A DNA stretch of 9,792 nt from Clostridia bacterium. Lineage in GTDB: Bacteria; Bacillota_A; Clostridia; Christensenellales; Aristaeellaceae. Under the pieces are notes generated by a model. The model was given only the letters and a program-made list of their open reading frames with translations. It did no database searches and was not told the DNA's origin. Positions 6,119 through 9,792 of this stretch are shown here, in pieces (position 1 is the stretch's first letter; the number at the start of each line of letters is the position of its first letter). The position numbers were made by a program, and so were the translations under genes. The stretch spans positions 1 to 9,792 of the forward strand of contig JAFXMP010000202.1 in NCBI GenBank assembly GCA_017530275.1. The letters run 5' to 3'.

Positions 6119-7188
6119 CCCCCTTTTTCTGTCTGCTTTCGCCGCTCCTGCCGCCGGATGCGGTTGATGTGGCGCTCGAAATCACCGTTTTCCAGAAGGG
6201 TGGCCAGGACATACTGCTCAAAAGCGGGCACGGGGCAGGAATAGAAAGCCGCCTTTTCCCGGAAGAGATGAAGCAGCCGGGGGGGCAGTACCATATAGCC
6301 CACGCGGATGGAGGGAGACACGGTGCGGGAAAAGGTGTTCAGGTAGATCACGTTTTGATTTTCGGCACGGGCGAACACCGTTTCCTCCGGCTTGCGCAGG
6401 AGGGAAAATTCCGATTCAAAATCGTCCTCCACGATGTAGCGTTCCCCCTGGGCCGCCCATTGCAGATACTCCCGCCGCTTGGAGGCGCTGGCGGTGACGC
6501 CGCTGGGGAAGCTGCGGTAGGGGGTGATATGCAGCACCTGGGCTTTCGTCCCTTTCAGGGCGGCGGACTGAATGCCGTCCCGGGCCAGGGGCAAAAGTTC
6601 GCATTGCACACCCCGCGCCCGGTACACCTGCTCGATCTTCTCATAGGAGGGGGATTCGATGGCGAAGGCCCGGCTGCTGCCGAGCATTTCCACCACCAGG
6701 CCATACAGGTATTCCGCGCCGGAGCCGATGACGATTTGCTCGGGGCTGACCCGGATGCCCCGGTTCCGGGCCAGGTAGCGGGACAGCGCCATACGAAGTT
6801 CGTTGCATCCCGCGTTGGGGGATTTATTCAATATGGCTTCGCCGTATTCGGTCAGCACCCGCCGCATGGTGCGGGCCAGGGTGGCGAAAGGGAAGGCGTT
6901 TTCCGGGCGGGAAGCGTATCGAACGGGCGGGCGAGAAGAAGCCGGGGCAGGCGCGAAGCCCTCCGAAGGCCGGAAAATCACAAAAAAGCCGCTGCGGGGC
7001 CGGGCCTCGATATAGCCCTCCTGGCAGAGCAATTCGTAACTGTGCTCCACGGTGATCACGCTCACACCCCGGTCCCGGGCCGTCTGCCGCCGGGAGGGCA
7101 GGCGCGCGCCGAAGGGCCACACCCCGTCCGTGATCTCCTGCCGCACCGCTTCATACAGGTGCAGGTACGCCGGTTTATTCCGCTCCAT
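6115..7188 (-). CDS. MocR-type regulator (GntR wHTH fused to aminotransferase-like domain), atypical and short
   Basis: Residues 1-72 form a GntR-type winged helix (PAYLHLYEAVRQEITDGVWP, then LPSRRQTARDRGVSVITVEHSYELL). After a Pro/Ala-rich linker, residues 95-350 resemble a fold-type I aminotransferase, with IVIGSGAEYLYGLV, ESPSYEKIEQVYRARGV, TPYRSFPSG and IVEDDFESEF. In MocR proteins such as GabR this domain binds PLP through a lysine in a TFSK motif. Here the motif is TFSRTVSPSIRVGY, so Arg288 replaces the lysine. The protein ends at 357 residues in HINRIRRQERRKQTEKGG, whereas the family is usually about 450-480, so the last ~100 residues of the effector domain are absent. The next gene starts 76 bases later, leaving no room for them. 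It is divergent from the ECF S component and probably controls it. It could be a PLP-independent regulator or a decaying gene. Confidence 0.85.
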   Translation of the reverse strand: MERNKPAYLHLYEAVRQEITDGVWPFGARLPSRRQTARDRGVSVITVEHSYELLCQEGYIEARPRSGFFVIFRPSEGFAPAPASSRPPVRYASRPENAFPFATLARTMRRVLTEYGEAILNKSPNAGCNELRMALSRYLARNRGIRVSPEQIVIGSGAEYLYGLVVEMLGSSRAFAIESPSYEKIEQVYRARGVQCELLPLARDGIQSAALKGTKAQVLHITPYRSFPSGVTASASKRREYLQWAAQGERYIVEDDFESEFSLLRKPEETVFARAENQNVIYLNTFSRTVSPSIRVGYMVLPPRLLHLFREKAAFYSCPVPAFEQYVLATLLENGDFERHINRIRRQERRKQTEKGG

Positions 7189-7220
7189 CTGGTCTTATGT
7201 TTTTCTCCTGTTCTGGCACT

Positions 7221-7248
7221 TTTCACAGGGCCAAATTGGGCTTATACT
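7221..7248 (+). promoter_or_regulatory. Candidate promoter of the ECF S-component gene
   Basis: TTCACA (7221-7226), a 16-bp spacer and TATACT (7243-7248) lie about 50 bases upstream of the ATG at 7298. The CCAA-A-TTGG palindrome (7231-7239) sits in the spacer, where a bound regulator would block polymerase. Confidence 0.55.
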
Positions 7249-7276
7249 TTCCACCGTAATCCAATAGCAATTGGAT
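7231..7276. promoter_or_regulatory. Paired palindromes, putative operator of the MocR-type regulator
   Basis: Two related inverted repeats lie in the divergent gap: CCAA-A-TTGG (7231-7239) and the longer ATCCAAT-AGCA-ATTGGAT (7259-7276, perfect 7-bp arms). Their centres are about 32 bp, roughly three helical turns, apart. They overlap the core elements of both divergent promoters. MocR regulators commonly bind paired sites in such gaps and repress themselves while activating the neighbour. Assignment to this regulator is by position. Confidence 0.55.
7241..7270 (-). promoter_or_regulatory. Candidate promoter of the MocR-type regulator gene
   Basis: On the complement strand TTGCTA (7265-7270), an 18-bp spacer and TATAAG (7241-7246) give a start near 7234, about 45 bases before the regulator ATG. 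The -10 region overlaps that of the opposite promoter and the -35 box lies inside the larger palindrome, so the two promoters probably compete. Confidence 0.5.
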
Positions 7277-7297
7277 GCGAAAAAGGGGTGACGATCG

Positions 7298-7864
7298 ATG
7301 AAAAAACAGGATGTTAAGGTGGTTGAAATCGTGTTTGTGGGGTTGCTGGCGGCCATGGTATATGTGGTGACGCTGTTCCGTTTCCCGCTGCTGGGCTCTA
7401 AGGTGCATTTTGCCAACGCGGTATGTCTGCTGGGCGGCATGCTGCTGGGGCCGTGGCTGGGCGGGATCGCCGCCGGGCTGGGCTCCGCGCTGTATGACGC
7501 ATTCCACGGCTATGATTTTCTGAACGTGATGATCACTTTTGTCAGCAAGTTCGCCATGGCCTGGGTGTGCGGGGCCATCATGCACAAAACCGGCAAAGGC
7601 AGGCTGCGGATCGACCGTACCATGCTTTCCGCCGTGGCCGGTGCGCTGACCTATGTGGCGCTGTATATGCTGAAGACCTATATTTTCGGCTTGATCGCCG
7701 GGAACGGCTGGGCCGCTGTGATCAGCAAATTCCCCGCTTCCATCATCAACGCCGGCGCAGCCATCGTGGCCGCCCCCGTCTTCTTCCACGCGGTGCTGCC
7801 AGCCCTCAAATCCAGCGGGGCCTTGCGGTATCTGCGCCCGGCGGAAACGGCGGGGAAAGACTAA
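7298..7864 (+). CDS. ECF-type transporter substrate-binding (S) component
   Basis: This 188-residue, very hydrophobic protein has about six membrane segments (roughly 8-28, 37-50, 51-68, 76-96, 109-133 and 145-168). The block HFANAVCLLGGMLLGPWLGG followed by IAAGLGSALYD is characteristic of S components of energy-coupling factor vitamin transporters. The first helix has a small-residue patch (GLLAAM, residues 15-20) of the kind that docks on EcfT. No EcfA or EcfT genes are in the window, so it presumably uses a shared module encoded elsewhere. The ATG at 7298 follows AAGGGGTGA with six bases of spacing. The substrate is not readable from the sequence. Divergence from a MocR-type (PdxR-like) regulator makes a vitamin B6-related compound one reasonable guess. 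The stop is three bases before a heptamer repeat element. Confidence 0.85.
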   Translation: MKKQDVKVVEIVFVGLLAAMVYVVTLFRFPLLGSKVHFANAVCLLGGMLLGPWLGGIAAGLGSALYDAFHGYDFLNVMITFVSKFAMAWVCGAIMHKTGKGRLRIDRTMLSAVAGALTYVALYMLKTYIFGLIAGNGWAAVISKFPASIINAGAAIVAAPVFFHAVLPALKSSGALRYLRPAETAGKD

Positions 7865-7867
7865 GGG

Positions 7868-7986
7868 CGGAGTTGGGAGTTGAAAGTTGAGAGTTGAGAG
7901 TTGAGATAATATAGTCCGATCATTTTTGAAACCGGCATATCGGATCCATATAAATCTCAACTCTCCGCTCTCAACTCTCAACTCTT
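7868..7986. repeat. Heptamer inverted-repeat element, copy 2
   Basis: The left arm has five 7-bp units (CGGAGTT, GGGAGTT, GAAAGTT, GAGAGTT, GAGAGTT from 7868) then GAGATAA. The right arm has ATCTC then AACTCTC, CGCTCTC, AACTCTC, AACTCTT (7954-7986). Between GAGAT (7903-7907) and ATCTC (7954-7958) lie 46 bp containing a nested pair TCCGAT/ATCGGA (7915-7920 with 7939-7944). The element fills the space between two convergent genes. Its right arm encodes the last residue (Ser) and the TGA stop of the C39-type gene. Confidence 0.85.
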
Positions 7987-7990
7987 TTTT
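7889..7990 (+). terminator. Terminator-like hairpin plus T-run formed by repeat copy 2
   Basis: For transcripts of the ECF S-component gene, the repeat arms can fold into a long imperfect stem (12 uninterrupted pairs, a 2-base mismatch, then more pairs) that is followed by six T (7985-7990). The loop of about 46 nt is large but contains a helix of its own. The opposite strand has no T-run after the arm, so termination would be one-directional. Confidence 0.45.
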
Positions 7991-8586
7991 ATTTGTTCGG
8001 TTCTCCAGATCAGCAGCAGTTCCCGATCCTTATACGCTCCCATAGCGTAGTCCGATTTGTCCTGCAAGTTCAGCAGGTCAAAGCGCACGGCCCGGTTGTA
8101 TTCCTTGGGCTTACCGGAAACCGCCCTCCGGCCCGGTTCCTTGAAATCCGGTTCCTCCTCGTAAGGGTCGAACAGGCCGATTTCGTTATCCGGCAGAATG
8201 GCCGTCAGCAGCACGTAATGGCCGATGCCCCCGGCGGTGCAGCGCATGACGGCGCAGCCGCCCTTTTCCAGGCATTCCCACACCCTGCCGCCCGGCGCGA
8301 TTTCCGCCTGCTCATTTTCCAGGAATTCCGCCCCGATGGGAAAATGCCAACCCTTGGCGTAGCAGTTGAACCAATCCGCCATATACCGCATGGCCGCTTT
8401 GGATGTTCCATGACATCCGACGCAGCCTTTTTCACAGTAGGTATCGTTGCCCATGAGCCAGATGTGCTTCAGCAGCCCCGGCAAAATTTCCTCCCGTTCA
8501 AACAGATACCGGATAGCGTTGGTCAGGCTGGTCGGGCCGCAGTCGTATTCGGAGGATTGATAAATCAGATCATTCTTCATTTTCAT
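7978..8586 (-). CDS. Stand-alone C39-like cysteine peptidase
   Basis: The N-terminal block YQSSEYDCGPTSLTNAIRYLF matches the papain-like C39 fold of bacteriocin leader peptidases: oxyanion Gln10 and nucleophile Cys16, with His123 in GIGHYVLLT and Asp140 in LFDPY completing the triad (numbered from the ATG at 8586). There is no signal peptide, membrane segment or ABC domain, so it is a free cytosolic enzyme, about 202 residues. Its substrate is unknown and no small precursor peptide with a double-Gly leader is evident nearby. Residues 51-59 hold an odd Cys-rich insert, CEKGCVGCH. The start is uncertain: GTG at 8589, ATG at 8586 or ATG at 8580 all follow a weak AAAGAAG site. The stop lies inside repeat copy 2. 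No good promoter was seen, so it may be read through from the permease gene. Confidence 0.75.
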   Translation of the reverse strand: MKMKNDLIYQSSEYDCGPTSLTNAIRYLFEREEILPGLLKHIWLMGNDTYCEKGCVGCHGTSKAAMRYMADWFNCYAKGWHFPIGAEFLENEQAEIAPGGRVWECLEKGGCAVMRCTAGGIGHYVLLTAILPDNEIGLFDPYEEEPDFKEPGRRAVSGKPKEYNRAVRFDLLNLQDKSDYAMGAYKDRELLLIWRTEQIKKS

Positions 8587-8611
8587 CACTTCTTTTTGTA
8601 ATCATGGTGTG

Positions 8612-8716
8612 GAGAGCGGAGAGTTGAGAGTTGAGATTTATATAGCTGACCAACTGTGGCCGCCTATTGGTAGACACTATCATATCTCCACTCTCAACTC
8701 TCAACTCCCAACTCTC
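8612..8716. repeat. Heptamer inverted-repeat element, copy 3
   Basis: Left units are GAGAGCG, GAGAGTT, GAGAGTT then GAGATTT (8612-8639). The right arm has ATCTC then CACTCTC, AACTCTC, AACTCCC, AACTCTC (8684-8716). The arms pair over 19 positions with one mismatch. Between GAGAT (8633-8637) and ATCTC (8684-8688) lie 46 bp, the same length as in copy 2 but with unrelated sequence, containing ACCAA/TTGGT (8649-8653 with 8667-8671). The right arm begins four bases after the permease stop codon. The element occupies almost the whole gap between permease and C39-type gene. Confidence 0.85.
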
Positions 8717-8720
8717 TTAA

Positions 8721-9578
8721 TCATTCTTCGTTCCTCGGGTCAAAGGCATCCCGCAGGGCGTCCCCCACGAAATTGATGCACACCACCAGCAGGATGATCA
8801 CCGCGCCTGCGGGCACCCACAGCCAGGGCTTATCGGTAAGCACGCTGAGAGATTCCGCGCCCTCCAAGATGTTGCCTAAGGAGGGGGTGGGCTTCTGCAC
8901 GCCCATGCCCAGGAAGGACAGGGCAGCTTCGTCCAGGATGGACAGGGCGAACACGCTGGTGGCGAACACCAGCACCGGGGCCACGGTGTTGGGCAGGATC
9001 TCCGAAAACAGGATATAGCGCCGGGGCATGCCGGCGGCGATATCGCTTTTGATGAAATTGGTTTCCCGGAGGCTTAGCACGTTGCCCCGCACCAGCCGGG
9101 CCACGCCGGGCCAATCCACAAAGCCCAAAATCAGCACGATGCTCCACATACCGGGCTGGAAAATAGCCGCCGCCACCAGCACCAGCAGGATATAAGGGAA
9201 GGACATGACCATGTCCGTAAAGCTCATGATGGCCTTATCCACCGCCCCGCCGAAATAGCCGCTGACCAGCCCCAAGATCACGCCGATCACGGTGGAAATC
9301 AGGGTCGCCAGGAAGCCCACCAGCAGGCTCACCCGCATGGCGTACAGGATGCGGCTGTACATATCCCGGCCGATCTTATCCGTTCCCAAAATATGCTCCG
9401 CCGTGGGCGGCTGTGAAAACTTGCCCGTGGGCTTCGTCGGCTCGTAGGGCGCGATTACCGGGGCCAGCACCGCCATGCCAATCAGCACGGCCAGGATCAC
9501 CAGACAGACCACTGCCGCCTTATGATGGCAGAACCGCTTGATAATGGGGCGGTATTTGCCGCTTGCTTTCGTGGACAA
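8721..9578 (-). CDS. DppC/OppC-type ABC transporter permease
   Basis: This 285-residue inner-membrane permease belongs to the peptide/nickel (Dpp/Opp) ABC importer family. The N-terminal segment (about 22-43) is followed by the diagnostic HILGTDKIGRDMYSRILYAMRVSL block (about 62-85). Further membrane segments lie at about 84-108, 117-137, 144-160, 200-220 and 254-274. The EAA coupling loop reads AAGMPRRYILFSEILPN (181-197), and the usual end NFVGDALRDAFDPR is present, so the protein is full length. The start is TTG at 9578, backed by AAGGAGGG seven bases upstream. Such permeases work as a pair with DppB plus two ATPases and a binding protein. None of these is in the window, and an insertion sequence with a half repeat element lies where dppB would normally sit. 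The substrate (oligopeptide, dipeptide or metal chelate) cannot be told. Confidence 0.92.
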   Translation of the reverse strand: MSTKASGKYRPIIKRFCHHKAAVVCLVILAVLIGMAVLAPVIAPYEPTKPTGKFSQPPTAEHILGTDKIGRDMYSRILYAMRVSLLVGFLATLISTVIGVILGLVSGYFGGAVDKAIMSFTDMVMSFPYILLVLVAAAIFQPGMWSIVLILGFVDWPGVARLVRGNVLSLRETNFIKSDIAAGMPRRYILFSEILPNTVAPVLVFATSVFALSILDEAALSFLGMGVQKPTPSLGNILEGAESLSVLTDKPWLWVPAGAVIILLVVCINFVGDALRDAFDPRNEE

Positions 9579-9585
9579 CAGGTTT

Positions 9586-9593
9586 CCCTCCTT
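9586..9593 (-). promoter_or_regulatory. Ribosome binding site fixing the TTG start of the permease
   Basis: AAGGAGGG on the complement strand is near-perfect for 16S rRNA pairing and stands seven bases before TTG at 9578. No ATG or GTG in frame has a comparable site. Confidence 0.8.
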
Positions 9594-9613
9594 GAAAAAG
9601 GTCGAACAGTGGG

Positions 9614-9648
9614 AAGAGTTGAGAGTTGGGAGTTGGGAGTTGAGATAA
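9614..9648. repeat. Heptamer repeat element, copy 4 (left half only)
   Basis: Units AAGAGTT, GAGAGTT, GGGAGTT, GGGAGTT then GAGATAA run in the same order and end with the same GAGATAA as the left arm of copy 2. No inverted right arm follows within the window. Instead the sequence passes into the end of an insertion sequence. The missing half may lie beyond the insertion sequence, outside the window. Confidence 0.75.
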
Positions 9649-9652
9649 AGTT

Positions 9653-9792
9653 AGAGTGTGTTTCTAAAAGTATACCCGCCTGCATTATGCAAGCAGTATG
9701 CGAATACAAGCCAGATGGACAAAGGCCAGGAAACGGTCAGCGAGCTTATCATAGCGGGTAGCGACGCGGCGAAACTCCTTCAGCTTTAAGAA
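9653..9792 (-). mobile_element. 3' end of an IS5-type insertion sequence (continues past the right edge)
   Basis: A transposase C terminus (see next entry) stops about 30 bases before AGAGTGTGTTTCTAAA (9653-9668), which is where the terminal inverted repeat is expected. The short distance from stop codon to element end is typical of IS5-family elements. The exact boundary is uncertain because the other end is outside the window. Confidence 0.65.
9685..9792 (-). CDS. IS5-family DDE transposase, C-terminal fragment
   Basis: The complement strand is open from the window edge to TAA at 9685-9687, coding 35 residues. They include FRRVATRYDKLADRFLAF and end VHLACIRILLA. The segment RRVATRYDKLA followed by a hydrophobic FLAFVHLA tail is the well-known C terminus of IS5/IS427-type DDE transposases, which cut and paste the element through a DDE catalytic core. 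Only the end is visible, so completeness and activity cannot be judged. The reading frame is uninterrupted. Confidence 0.85.
   Translation of the reverse strand, partial: FLKLKEFRRVATRYDKLADRFLAFVHLACIRILLA

Noticed and set aside
6112..7317. + strand open frame of 401 codons opposite the MocR-type regulator
   Set aside because: It is antisense to a gene with clear domains. The translation is Gly/His/Pro-rich without family motifs, and it would run over the divergent promoter region.
7223..7981. 252-codon - strand frame opposite the ECF S component
   Set aside because: Its N-terminal part is translated repeat (LSQLSTLNFQL), and the rest is antisense to a clear membrane protein.
8410..8436. 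CX3CX2C as a radical SAM motif, or CXXCH as a cytochrome c haem site, in the C39-type protein
   Set aside because: The fold is a papain-like peptidase with an intact triad. There is no radical SAM barrel, and no signal peptide for haem attachment outside the cytoplasm. The spacing is probably coincidental.
3892..8716. Heptamer elements as integron attC sites
   Set aside because: Gene-end location and variable structured cores recall attC sites, but the R/Y core-site pattern is absent, genes on both strands are involved, and no integron integrase is seen.
3892..9648. Heptamer elements as a CRISPR array
   Set aside because: The 7-bp units are tandem without spacers, arms are inverted around one core, copies are kilobases apart and no cas genes are present.

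Overview
The window is GC-rich bacterial DNA. The canonical S10-L3-L4-L23-L2-S19-L22-S3 gene order, strong purine-rich ribosome binding sites with several TTG starts, an ECF-type S component and a MocR/GntR regulator of clostridial flavour suggest a GC-rich member of the Clostridia (Bacillota), possibly a gut-type lineage. The phylum is an inference. No single gene settles the species.

Bases 1-3760 hold the head of the S10 ribosomal-protein operon, read leftward: rpsJ, rplC, rplD, rplW, rplB, rpsS, rplV and the first codons of rpsC. A near-consensus sigma-70-type promoter lies at 3730-3758, with phased A-tracts upstream. About 220 nt of strongly structured leader RNA follow, including three segments that can pair in two mutually exclusive ways.

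Bases 3892-9792 are accessory. In order they hold: a translationally coupled pair encoding a flippase-like membrane protein (LPG_synthase_TM type) and a secreted Ig-like/CHAP-domain hydrolase (both -); a MocR-type GntR/aminotransferase regulator (-) that carries Arg where the PLP lysine should be and lacks the usual C-terminal part; a divergent ECF transporter S component (+); a stand-alone C39-type cysteine peptidase (-); a lone DppC/OppC-type permease (-); and, at the right edge, the end of an IS5-type insertion sequence. The 109-bp gap between regulator and transporter contains two overlapping divergent promoters and two CCAA...TTGG palindromes, so the regulator probably controls both directions.

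The most unusual signal is a family of intergenic elements at 3892-4036, 7868-7986, 8612-8716 and, as a half copy, 9614-9648. Each complete copy has arms made of tandem 7-bp units (consensus GAGAGTT) in inverted orientation, around a core of 46-47 bp. The core sequence differs in every copy, but each core contains its own nested inverted repeat. The copies abut or supply the stop codons of neighbouring genes, and one resembles an intrinsic terminator. The half copy stops where the insertion sequence begins. I do not recognise this as a named repeat family.
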